A stretch of DNA of 64,000 bases from Parvibaculaceae bacterium (GTDB taxonomy: Bacteria; Pseudomonadota; Alphaproteobacteria; Parvibaculales; Parvibaculaceae). The translations under genes were made by a program, and so were the position numbers. The stretch is taken from positions 43,606 to 107,605 of the forward strand of contig JARGNZ010000010.1 of NCBI GenBank assembly GCA_029209985.1, read 5' to 3'. This document shows, one piece after another, positions 35,825 to 43,776 of this stretch; position 1 is the first letter of the stretch, and each line of letters begins with the position of its first letter. The notes below the pieces were generated by a model. The model ran no database searches, was not told the origin of the DNA, and worked only from the letters and a program-made list of their open reading frames with translations.

Positions 35825-36442
35825 ATGCGTAAGCCGACCCAAAAAAGATCTATTGAGCGTGTTGGCCATATCTTTGAGGCCACGCGGTCGCTCATTTTGG
35901 CGGAGGGCATTGATGCCGTCACCACAACACGGGTGGCCGACTTGGCGCGCGTGCCAGTTGGATCTGTCTATCAGTTTTTTGTCGATCGGGAAGATCTGCT
36001 GACGTCGCTGGTGCGCGCCCAGGCTGAAACATTGGCGAAGGCGTGTGTAGTGGCTCTGGATGATTGCCCCGCAGATGTCTTTGATCATTGGCCAGATGCG
36101 ATGCGTCATGTGATGGGCAGTTACCTCACGGCTCTTGAGGCTTTGCCAGCTGGCATTGAGGTCAATCGCTATCAAACTCAGCATATGCCGGTTTTTGAGG
36201 GACCCCACGGCTTGGAAAGCCCGCTGGGGCGGCTGTTTACGGATGTGATGGCGCGTACCGACATTCAATTTCCTCCCGAACGGGAGACGGTTATTTTGAC
36301 TACCCTGTTGGCGACGGTGTCGATTTTGGTTGATGTCGCTCTTTTACAAAGGGTGCCTGCGCAGCGAGATGCCTATATTTCTGAATGTCTTGGGTTGGCC
36401 GAGCTGTATATCGAGCAATCAGCTGTTGGACTGCGTACGTAG
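35825..36442 (+). CDS. TetR/AcrR family transcriptional regulator
   Basis: A 205-residue regulator placed between the two DUF1302 genes. The HTH is TTRVADLARVPVGSVYQFF after IFEATRSLILAEG. The C-terminal domain (from about 75) is helical, with TTLLATVSILVDVALLQRVP near the dimer interface. AAAGGG precedes the ATG at 35825; an upstream in-frame start (35780) has no RBS. By position it may control one or both DUF1302 genes. The inverted repeat at 36730-36747 is a candidate target. Confidence 0.9.
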   Translation: MRKPTQKRSIERVGHIFEATRSLILAEGIDAVTTTRVADLARVPVGSVYQFFVDREDLLTSLVRAQAETLAKACVVALDDCPADVFDHWPDAMRHVMGSYLTALEALPAGIEVNRYQTQHMPVFEGPHGLESPLGRLFTDVMARTDIQFPPERETVILTTLLATVSILVDVALLQRVPAQRDAYISECLGLAELYIEQSAVGLRT

Positions 36443-36896
36443 GGCGCCATTGCTTCTTTTGATATTGATCTGTGTTGCGGGGTGAGGTTTTTCGGTGCTG
36501 TGGAAGCGGTGCGGCTCTGTCATTCAGCAGTGTTTCGTGGGCTCTCTTGGCCGCCTGATGCAGAAATGAGTCACTCTTTTTGTGGTGCTTTTACCGATTC
36601 GATGTCGGTTTACCTTAAGAAAACCGGGACTTCTTTCTTTGTTGCAGGGCACACAGGATGGTGCGGCGCACACTGTGTCAATTCTGCAATAACTAGGTTT
36701 GAAGTCTTCTTTGTGACAGTGAAAATGATTTAAGTGACTTGACTTAAGGCGCGTATTTTCGTCCGGTAGCAAAGAGGGATGCTGACTGGCCGGGGGGGCG
36801 AGAGCGGACAACGAGGGGTTTTCGGCTCCATAACTCCCCCCAATTACCAGCTGCATGACTTTTAGTTCGCATCGAGGATCGAGGAGGATCACTCTT
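36443..36896 (+). other. 454-nt non-coding region upstream of the second DUF1302 gene
   Basis: No credible gene: the open frames present lack ribosome sites and have odd compositions. It holds an inverted repeat TTAAGT-N6-ACTTAA at 36730-36747 and ends in a strong ribosome site, GAGGAGGA. Runs of G and C near 36790-36840 (CCGGGGGGGCG, ACTCCCCCC) might pair in a leader RNA. Confidence 0.5.
36730..36747. promoter_or_regulatory. Inverted repeat, candidate TetR-type operator
   Basis: TTAAGTGACTTGACTTAA: 6-bp arms around a 6-nt spacer, 149 nt before the DUF1302 copy 2 start codon. An adjoining TTGACT could be a -35 element, though no good -10 follows. Length and symmetry fit TetR-family sites. 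Confidence 0.35.
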
Positions 36897-38963
36897 ATGA
36901 CTACGAGCACATTGCGCTCAATGCTCCTTGGGGGCGCCGTTGGCGTCGCCATGGTAGCGTCAGCCGGAACGGCCAACGCGCTAGATTACAAACTTGGGGG
37001 GGTCGACTTAGTCGTTGATACCACCGTTTCTCTTGGGGCTGCCGTTCGTGCAAGCTCTCAGTCTTGTGACAAGGTTTCTGTCGCAAATGGCGGGTGTCTT
37101 TCAGACAACGGCCTTGATATCGGTGCCAATAATGATGATGGCAATATCAACTTTGGCGCTGGCGATTTTGTTTCTGCCGCTGTTAAAGCAACAACCGATT
37201 TTGAAGCACGTTACGAAAATTTTGGTGCCTTCGCCCGCGTAAAAGTTTTCTATGACTACATCAATGACCAAGAAACGGGTCAAAATGGTGGGTCTGATCG
37301 TTATGGTGAGCGCTCCATGAGTGATGCACGCCGCGGGGATGACTTCCTTAACGCTGGTGCGCATGACATCTCACTTCTCGATGCATTTGTATTTGCTAAC
37401 TTCACAGTAGCAGGCGATTTGCCGTTGACCATTCGTGTGGGTCAGCAAGTGAATAACTGGGGTGAAAGCCTAGTGATTGGTGGCGGTATCAACTCCTACC
37501 TGTCATTTGACGTTGGCGCATTGCGTACACCTGGTGCTGAGCTTAAAGAAGCTGTTTTGCCAGCGTTGAGCGCTTACGCATCGATCGGTTTGCCAAACAA
37601 TTTCAACCTTGAGGGTTGGTACGCTTGGCGTCACGACGAAGTGAAGCTCGACAATTGTGGTACATTCTTCTCAGGTACAGACACTGGTTGTAACGGTGCT
37701 GCTTACGTGATGAATGGTCCGGAGTATAGCGCCGCAGTTGATGCTTTGGGTGGTTATGAAACGACTCTACTTGCTGGTGGGTCTGCCGGTTATCTCATCA
37801 ATCGTGCTAAAGATGATGATGCGCGTGATGGTGGTGAATTTGGTGTGAAACTCGGTTATTATGCCGAATGGTTGAATGATGGGACTGATATCGGTCTGTA
37901 CTTCACTAATTTCCACAGCAAAGCACCGATCGGTACGTTCACATCGGCAGTTGAGGCGGACAAGGTCTACGCCGGTCACATCGGTGATACTTGTAACACA
38001 ATTAATACTGCGATTGGTGGTGCTAGTACGGATTCGGCTCTCAATTGTTTGAGTGCGACGGTTCTCGGTGCAGGTCTGTTGGATTCGGCTTCTACGAAAG
38101 ATTATCTTCTGCAATATGTAGAGGATATTCGTATGTTCGGTGCAAGCTTTAACACTGCGGTTGATGTACTAGGTGGTACAGCTCTTGCTGGTGAGATCGC
38201 TTATTCTGATAATATGCCGTACGCTATTGCTGATCCAGAGATCAACTCAATGGATATGGATAAAAGCTTTACCGGTCAGGCTTATGACGCCATTTTGGGC
38301 GGTCTTGTGACTGATATCGATAGTTTGGTTGCTTACATCGATAATATTGAAGCAACTACTGGCGCTGTACCTTATGCAAGTAGCTACGATTCATTGGTAG
38401 CTGATGGGGCAATTATTCCAGGCTACAAGCGGACCGAAGTAATTACTGCACAACTTCAGACGACCTCAACGTTGCCTGCGTCTGATCCAATTGTTTCTGC
38501 AATTGGTGCTGACATTTTGATCTTGCTTTCAAATGTTGGCATGCAATATCTACCAGACTTGCCGGATGATCAACACTTCGCGATTTCTCGTGCTGGTGAT
38601 TATCATGATGTGGCGTCTGTAAACGCTATACTTGCTGAAGGCTCTAGCATTTCACCGCAATATGCGGATAGCTTCTCATGGGGTTACCGTTTGATTGCTG
38701 TTGCTCAGTATAACAACTTCATGGGGTCTGCTTTCACAGTGAGCCCGTCCATTCAGTGGGCACATGATGTAAATGGTTATTCTGCTGGACCAATTGGCCC
38801 AGGCTTCATGCAAGGCAAGAAAACGATCTCTGTAGGTGCAACTGCAACTTACCAGAGTGCCTATAAAGCTGAGATCCGTTATACAAATAGCTTCGGCAAT
38901 GAGTATCGGAATTCTGCTGAAGACAAAGACTTCGCGTCAATTAACTTTAGCTATGCATTCTAA
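36897..38963 (+). CDS. DUF1302 outer-membrane protein, copy 2
   Basis: A 688-residue paralogue of copy 1. Signal peptide to about residue 28 (TANALD). The mature N-termini align almost residue for residue (VDTTVSLGA; TTDFEARYENFG), with NNWGESLVIGGGIN in the middle and a terminal Phe (NFSYAF). Cysteine pairs C57/C67, NCG...GCN and TCN...NCL match those of copy 1. The ATG at 36897 follows GAGGAGGA; an earlier in-frame ATG (36855) would precede the signal peptide. DUF1329 follows after 99 nt with a non-terminator hairpin between. The two copies look like a tandem duplication separated by tetR. Confidence 0.9.
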   Translation: MTTSTLRSMLLGGAVGVAMVASAGTANALDYKLGGVDLVVDTTVSLGAAVRASSQSCDKVSVANGGCLSDNGLDIGANNDDGNINFGAGDFVSAAVKATTDFEARYENFGAFARVKVFYDYINDQETGQNGGSDRYGERSMSDARRGDDFLNAGAHDISLLDAFVFANFTVAGDLPLTIRVGQQVNNWGESLVIGGGINSYLSFDVGALRTPGAELKEAVLPALSAYASIGLPNNFNLEGWYAWRHDEVKLDNCGTFFSGTDTGCNGAAYVMNGPEYSAAVDALGGYETTLLAGGSAGYLINRAKDDDARDGGEFGVKLGYYAEWLNDGTDIGLYFTNFHSKAPIGTFTSAVEADKVYAGHIGDTCNTINTAIGGASTDSALNCLSATVLGAGLLDSASTKDYLLQYVEDIRMFGASFNTAVDVLGGTALAGEIAYSDNMPYAIADPEINSMDMDKSFTGQAYDAILGGLVTDIDSLVAYIDNIEATTGAVPYASSYDSLVADGAIIPGYKRTEVITAQLQTTSTLPASDPIVSAIGADILILLSNVGMQYLPDLPDDQHFAISRAGDYHDVASVNAILAEGSSISPQYADSFSWGYRLIAVAQYNNFMGSAFTVSPSIQWAHDVNGYSAGPIGPGFMQGKKTISVGATATYQSAYKAEIRYTNSFGNEYRNSAEDKDFASINFSYAF

Positions 38964-39000
38964 TCTGATAGCATTGACGTAACGAAATCGCGGGGAGCGA

Positions 39001-39034
39001 GGGATCAGGCAGCTTGGAGAATCTGCCTGATCCC
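39001..39034 (+). repeat. Intercistronic hairpin between DUF1302 and DUF1329
   Basis: GGGATCAGGCAG (39001-39012) pairs perfectly with CTGCCTGATCCC (39023-39034), loop of 10 nt. It is followed by AAATTAAA, not a T-run, so transcription should continue. Probably an mRNA-stability or processing element that sets the DUF1302:DUF1329 ratio. Confidence 0.7.
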
Positions 39035-39062
39035 AAATTAAACGCTAGTGGAGGGACTAAGT

Positions 39063-40424
39063 ATGAAAAAGACCAGCCTTCTGGTCTCAACTGCAGCCAT
39101 CATTGCCATGTCGGCAACTGTGGCGCAGGCGAGCGTACCAGACGCTCAAGCAAACCGCCTCGGTGGCGACCTTATGCCGATGGGCGGGGAAAAAGCCGGT
39201 AACGGTGGTACTATTCCAGCATGGACCGGTGGTCTAAGTGGTGTACCAGCTGGCTTGAGCTACACAGCCGGGCAAGAATTGGCCAACCCATTTAGTGGTG
39301 ATGCGATTAAGCATACAATCACTGCCGCAAACATGGGTCAGTATGATGCCGTTTTGACAGATGGATATAAGGCTCTTTTGAGCACTTATTCTTCTTACAA
39401 AATGAACGTGTATCAAACACGTCGTACGGCAGCATTCCCAGATTTCGTCTATGCGGCGAATAAAAAGAATGCAACCACGTCTGAACTCGTTGGCGGTGGT
39501 AATGGTATTTCTGGCGGGATTATGGCGACAGCCTTCCCAATTGCCAACAATGCCCTAGAAATGGTGTGGAACCACACATTGCGCTATCGCGCATTCAAAA
39601 TCACACGTCAGTTTGCTGCTGCTCCGGTTACCCGTGGCGGTGACTACACAATGCTGACTGTGCAAGATGATGTGATCTTCACGTGGTCTGATCCTAGCTA
39701 TAGTAAAGCTGAAGATCTGAACAACATTTCATTGTACTACCTCTCAAACACCATTGCTCCAGCACGTGCTGCGGGTAGTGTGGTTTTGGTTCACGAAGCA
39801 ATGAACAGTGCTATTGAGCCACGTAAGGCTTGGCAGTATAGCCCGGGTACACGTCGTGTACGTCGTGCTCCAAACATTGCCTATGATAATCCAGGTACAA
39901 ACTCTGATGGTCTGTCTACCTCTGATAGCTTCGACGGCTACAATGGTGCGCCAAACCGTTACGACTGGACTGTTCTTGGCAAGTCTGAAAAAGTTGTGGC
40001 TTACAATGACTATGATGCTGGCCTTGTAAAATATGCTGACATCATTCGTCCATTGCACCTCAACCAAGACCACGTGCGTTATGAAAACCACCGTGTTTGG
40101 TCAATCGAAGCTAAATTGAAACCTGGTATGCGCCACATTTATGCGCGTCGCGTTATGCACCAGGACGAAGATAGCTGGGTTCTTTTGAGCGGCGAATATT
40201 ATGATGGTCGTGGCGAATTGTGGCGTGTCCACGAAATGCACGGCATTCAGACTTACACCGTTCCATTGTTTAATAAAGGTGCTGAAGTTGTTTACGATCT
40301 GCAAGCTGGCCGTTATCTCGCGCTTGCTCTGCAGAACGAAGAAACACCTGTAAACTACAATGCAAGTGAATTGAACGCTAAACGGTACACACCTGCTGCC
40401 ATTCGTCAGATGGGCGTGCGTTAA
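39063..40424 (+). CDS. DUF1329 exported protein
   Basis: A 453-residue periplasmic protein of the DUF1329 family. Signal peptide about 1-24 (ending TVAQA). Conserved family segments include LTPMGGEKAGN-like LMPMGGEKAGNGGTIPAW, LVHEAMNSAIEPRKAWQY, PGTRRVRRAPNIAYD and YDWTVLGKSEKVVAYNDY. The family has a LolA/LolB-like fold that could hold a lipid and normally accompanies DUF1302, consistent with the present order. GGAGGGAC precedes the ATG at 39063. A perfect 14-bp terminator hairpin follows. Confidence 0.9.
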   Translation: MKKTSLLVSTAAIIAMSATVAQASVPDAQANRLGGDLMPMGGEKAGNGGTIPAWTGGLSGVPAGLSYTAGQELANPFSGDAIKHTITAANMGQYDAVLTDGYKALLSTYSSYKMNVYQTRRTAAFPDFVYAANKKNATTSELVGGGNGISGGIMATAFPIANNALEMVWNHTLRYRAFKITRQFAAAPVTRGGDYTMLTVQDDVIFTWSDPSYSKAEDLNNISLYYLSNTIAPARAAGSVVLVHEAMNSAIEPRKAWQYSPGTRRVRRAPNIAYDNPGTNSDGLSTSDSFDGYNGAPNRYDWTVLGKSEKVVAYNDYDAGLVKYADIIRPLHLNQDHVRYENHRVWSIEAKLKPGMRHIYARRVMHQDEDSWVLLSGEYYDGRGELWRVHEMHGIQTYTVPLFNKGAEVVYDLQAGRYLALALQNEETPVNYNASELNAKRYTPAAIRQMGVR

Positions 40425-40818
40425 GTTTTCCTTTTAAGAATAGACGGGCCGGTTCACTGATGTGAACCGGCCCGTTTTCGTTTGGCGAATATGTGGTGGA
40501 CATGGGGTCCCATTATCCGTGATGCCCCCTATTGGCCAACACATGAAATTAACGCTTCCTGCTTTTGCATTTTCTTGACGAATTGACTGTAGAGTTCGCA
40601 TGTAAACCAATCAAAAGTCGCAAAAAGAGCGTAAATCTCATTAATGAACGTCAATTGAGCTGGATTTTGGTTTATCCAATTCATCGGAGCGTTTAGACTG
40701 CACACAGGTAGGAAATTTTGCGCCTGTAAAAGAAACTTTATTCATCCGGGAACCTCGGAAAACTCAAGCTGAATTCCCATAGGAGTTCACAGGCAATGAC
40801 CGTAAAGCGAGTAGAATT
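40425..40818 (+). other. 394-nt non-coding region before the YCF48-like gene
   Basis: It contains the DUF1329 terminator (40444-40478), a possible promoter around TTGACG/TTGACT (about 40575-40590, no convincing -10), and at its end an AGGAG-led 8-codon frame overlapping the YCF48-like start. Nothing else was seen. Confidence 0.5.
40444..40478 (+). terminator. Rho-independent terminator after DUF1329
   Basis: ACGGGCCGGTTCAC (40444-40457) pairs perfectly with GTGAACCGGCCCGT (40462-40475), loop TGAT, followed by TTT. Confidence 0.92.
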
Positions 40819-40822
40819 ATGA
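40796..40822 (+). CDS. 8-codon leader frame coupled to the YCF48-like gene
   Basis: ATG at 40796 with AGGAG 10-11 nt upstream encodes MTVKRVEL and stops at TGA, which overlaps the ATG of the YCF48-like gene (ATGA). The main gene has no good ribosome site of its own, so translation of the leader could deliver ribosomes to it. Whether the peptide itself matters is unknown. Confidence 0.45.
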   Translation: MTVKRVEL

Positions 40823-41856
40823 CAATGTTGTTTTCATCCATTGCGGCCAAGTTCCGCGCGCCAGCACCCCTAAAACTAGGTACTGCATTTGCTATGGCTT
40901 CTGCCTTGGCGCTGACGGCTCCTGCGCAAGCGGCTGATATTGACGTGGAGCCGTCTGGCTTTGCGGTTCAAGCTGAAAACGCGACAAGCAAATTGTTATT
41001 GGATGCTGCAAAGGCTGGCGACCGTTTGGTTGCTGTTGGCGAATTTGGCCATATTGTTTTGTCCGATGATGGCGGGAAAACATGGACCCAAGCGAAAGAG
41101 GTTCGTTCTCAGGTTGCGCTTAATTCTGTGATGTTTGTAAATGACAAAGTTGGCTTTGCCGCTGGTCATGACGCGACGGTCTTGAAGACAACAGATGGCG
41201 GGGAGACATGGCGTGTATTCTACCGGGATACCGAATTTGAAAACCCACTGTTGGCCGTGCATTTTGAAGATGAAAACAAAGGCTATGCTGTTGGTGCCTT
41301 CTCCTTGATGGTTGAGACCATGGATGGTGGGGAGACGTGGAAAACACGTCCGGTATTTGAAGGCAATCCGAACGATTATCACTTGAATGATATCTATCGG
41401 TCAAAAGCTGGCACACTACTTATCCCGTCGGAGTTTGGCATTGTATATCGCTCAACAGACGGTGGCGCTTCTTTTGAAGAAATTCAAACAGATTACGAAG
41501 GATCTTTTTGGAGCGGCTTGGGCCTCTCTGATGGGTCTATTCTCGTTTACGGTATGCGTGGCAATATCTATCGCTCAGTGGACGAAGGTTTGACTTGGCA
41601 GCCCGTCGAAGCGGATACCCAGAAATCATTTGGCGGCGGTGTTGAGCTGGATGATGGCACAGTGGTTCTCAGCGGTCTGAATGGGGCGGTTGCCTACTCA
41701 ACAGATATGGGCAAATCGTTCAAAACATATTCACGTCCAGACCGTGCGGGCTTTAACGCTGTCATTGGTGGTGCCGATGATACGATTATCATCTTCGGTG
41801 TTCCTGGCCTTAAAGTAATGCCGGATACATTTGATGCGGCAAATGGGGCGTCATAA
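40819..41856 (+). CDS. YCF48-like / BNR-repeat exported protein
   Basis: A 345-residue protein with a signal peptide (to about residue 39, ALTAPAQAAD) and a beta-propeller with Asp-box repeats: SDDGGKTW, TTDGGETW, TMDGGETW, STDGGASF, SVDEGLTW and STDMGKSF. It is similar to YCF48/HCF136-type photosystem assembly factors and to the BNR proteins encoded with DUF1302, DUF1329 and RND/MMPL transporters. Here no RND gene follows; instead there is a terminator. It is likely a periplasmic scaffold for the same envelope system. Start is by ATGA overlap with an 8-codon leader. Confidence 0.87.
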   Translation: MTMLFSSIAAKFRAPAPLKLGTAFAMASALALTAPAQAADIDVEPSGFAVQAENATSKLLLDAAKAGDRLVAVGEFGHIVLSDDGGKTWTQAKEVRSQVALNSVMFVNDKVGFAAGHDATVLKTTDGGETWRVFYRDTEFENPLLAVHFEDENKGYAVGAFSLMVETMDGGETWKTRPVFEGNPNDYHLNDIYRSKAGTLLIPSEFGIVYRSTDGGASFEEIQTDYEGSFWSGLGLSDGSILVYGMRGNIYRSVDEGLTWQPVEADTQKSFGGGVELDDGTVVLSGLNGAVAYSTDMGKSFKTYSRPDRAGFNAVIGGADDTIIIFGVPGLKVMPDTFDAANGAS

Positions 41857-41910
41857 TTTTGATTTGCTTCGTAGCTTTTAAATGAAGCTGTTATTAAATC
41901 TTTCTGAATT

Positions 41911-41945
41911 AAAACCCCGCTGATTGTCAGCGGGGTTTTATTTTG
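41911..41945 (+). terminator. Rho-independent terminator after the YCF48-like gene
   Basis: AAAACCCCGCTGA (41911-41923) pairs with TCAGCGGGGTTTT (41927-41939), loop TTG, followed by ATTTT. It ends the envelope gene cluster. Confidence 0.9.
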
Positions 41946-42023
41946 CCTGGCTCTCAGGTTTTTGTTTCTGTCAGCCCCTCACAAGGTTAAACTCGCTCAT
42001 CCCAATTTGTAGCAGGAAACCCT

Positions 42024-42842
42024 ATGACTGATGCACCGGCTGTTCACGCAATAGATTTTGATCGGTATGAACGTATTAAGGTAACGCGTGAAGGGCGCGT
42101 TCTCATTCTTTCGCTTTCTAATCCGAAGTTGATGAATGCGGTAGACGCCCAAATGCATCGCGAGCTTTCCAGTATCTTCTTGGACGCTGCCGATGATCCG
42201 CATTCTGATGTGGTGATGTTGACGGGTGAGGGCAGTGCTTTTTGTGCTGGCGGTGACCTTGGGTGGATGAAAACATCTTTTGAAGAAAATCAATTGGGCC
42301 CAGACCCGATGGAAGCAAAGCGCATCATCTATTCCCTGCTAGATTTAGAAAAGCCCATCATTGCTGCCGTGCAAGGCCCCGCTGTTGGATTGGGCGCGAC
42401 CATTGCGTTGATGTGTGATGTTATCTATGCGGGACGGTCGGCGCGGTTCGTTGACCCGCATGTGAAAGTGGGCATTGTGGCGGGAGATGGGGGGGCGGTT
42501 ATTTGGCCTCAGCTTATTGGCTATGCCCGCGCGAAAGAATATTTGATGACAGGGGACCCGGTTAAAGCACCTGCTGCTGAACAGATGGGCCTTATCAATC
42601 ATATGGTTGAGGATGCTGAGCTTTGGGATGCTGCACTTGCCTTTGCCCAGCGTTTGGAAAAGGGCGCGATCCAAGCGATCAAATATACAAAAGTCTCTGT
42701 CAATATCGGCCTTAAGCAATTAGCGCACACTTTGATGGACACCTCTGTTGCTTATGAGATTCAAACCTTCGCGACGCAAGACCATAAAGAAGCTGTGAAA
42801 GCATTCCTCGAAAAACGGGTGCCAATCTTTATTGGCCGCTAG
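42024..42842 (+). CDS. Enoyl-CoA hydratase/isomerase family protein, atypical active site
   Basis: A 272-residue crotonase-fold protein. The oxyanion-hole and CoA-binding segments are present (FCAGGDLGWM; IIAAVQGPAVGLGATIALMC). The two catalytic glutamates of rat crotonase (E144 and E164) align with Thr in GATIALMCD and His in DPHVKVGI. It is therefore unlikely to be a standard 2-enoyl-CoA hydratase and may be an isomerase, hydrolase or other crotonase-fold enzyme. It precedes another crotonase and an SDR on the same strand. Confidence 0.85.
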   Translation: MTDAPAVHAIDFDRYERIKVTREGRVLILSLSNPKLMNAVDAQMHRELSSIFLDAADDPHSDVVMLTGEGSAFCAGGDLGWMKTSFEENQLGPDPMEAKRIIYSLLDLEKPIIAAVQGPAVGLGATIALMCDVIYAGRSARFVDPHVKVGIVAGDGGAVIWPQLIGYARAKEYLMTGDPVKAPAAEQMGLINHMVEDAELWDAALAFAQRLEKGAIQAIKYTKVSVNIGLKQLAHTLMDTSVAYEIQTFATQDHKEAVKAFLEKRVPIFIGR

Positions 42843-42953
42843 GCATTAGCTGAGGACGAGAGGCTTTACAAGGCAATCAAAAGAACACTGGTGCCGTATT
42901 GTTGGCTTGGATAGAGTTGCGCCTAAACACACTCAGACTTTGGGAGACAGAGC

Positions 42954-43766
42954 ATGACGTCGGTGCCAACAAAGATCGGTGAATTTGTCCAAATCACGCG
43001 CGAGGGCAAGGTTGCCACGGTTGTTTTCGACCGTGGTCACCGCACGAATGCATTGTCGTCGCAAGCCATGCGTGAGCTTACACAAGCCGCGCAGATGTTA
43101 GATACAGAAGCCGGGATTTCAACTGTTGTGCTGACCGGTCGGGTGGATGGGTTTTCGGCGGGTGCTGACCTGAAAGATCCTGAGATGGCCGCCCGTGCCT
43201 CTCTGCCCCTTGTGGAGCAACGCCAAGCATTGCGGCTCGGTCCAGATATGTGTCGGGCATGGGAGAAGCTTGAGCAAATCACTATCTGTGCTGTTGAGCA
43301 GTTTTGTATTGGTGGCGGTGTGGCCCTTGCCATTTCATGCGATATCCGCATTAGCGGAGAGGGGGCGCATTTCCGGTTGCCAGAAGTTCCTCTCGGCATG
43401 AACATGAGTTGGAATAGTAATCCGCGTACGGTCAATCTGATTGGACCAGCAAAGGCTAAAATCTTTACCATCTTAGGGGAGCCTCTTGCGGCCCCGAAAG
43501 CCGAGCAATGGGGCTTGGTTGACGAGGTGGTGGCAGATGGACAAGCGCTTGTCTCGGCTCTTGCGTTGGCTGAGCGGTTCTCCCAAGTGCCTGATGTGCC
43601 GCTGCGGATGACCAAACAATCTATCAATATGACAGTTCAGGCGCTCAATTTAGCGACGAGCTATATGGACAGAGATCAATTTGCCTTGGCTGCACAAAGC
43701 CCAGAACAGGCAGAGGCGATCTCGTCCTTTTTAACTTCTTCAAATTCAAATACCCAAACTAAATAG
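42954..43766 (+). CDS. Enoyl-CoA hydratase/isomerase family protein
   Basis: A 270-residue crotonase-fold protein. CoA and oxyanion segments are FSAGADLKDPEM and FCIGGGVALAISCD. Compared with rat crotonase, the E144 position is Ala (GGVALAISCD) but the E164 position is Glu (RLPEVPLGM), so one acid/base residue remains, a pattern common in isomerases. GGGAGACAGAGC precedes the ATG. It ends 10 nt before the SDR gene, indicating one operon. Substrate not identifiable. Confidence 0.88.
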   Translation: MTSVPTKIGEFVQITREGKVATVVFDRGHRTNALSSQAMRELTQAAQMLDTEAGISTVVLTGRVDGFSAGADLKDPEMAARASLPLVEQRQALRLGPDMCRAWEKLEQITICAVEQFCIGGGVALAISCDIRISGEGAHFRLPEVPLGMNMSWNSNPRTVNLIGPAKAKIFTILGEPLAAPKAEQWGLVDEVVADGQALVSALALAERFSQVPDVPLRMTKQSINMTVQALNLATSYMDRDQFALAAQSPEQAEAISSFLTSSNSNTQTK

Positions 43767-43776
43767 GAGATATCCC

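Noticed and set aside
36482..36733. Plus-strand frame of 83 codons before DUF1302 copy 2
   Set aside because: No ribosome site, Cys/Phe/His-rich nonsense-like composition, and it ends in the candidate operator region.
42557..42842. Frameshift suspected in the first crotonase because of its unusual active site
   Set aside because: The frame is continuous, length is normal and the C-terminal helices are conserved; the substitutions appear genuine.
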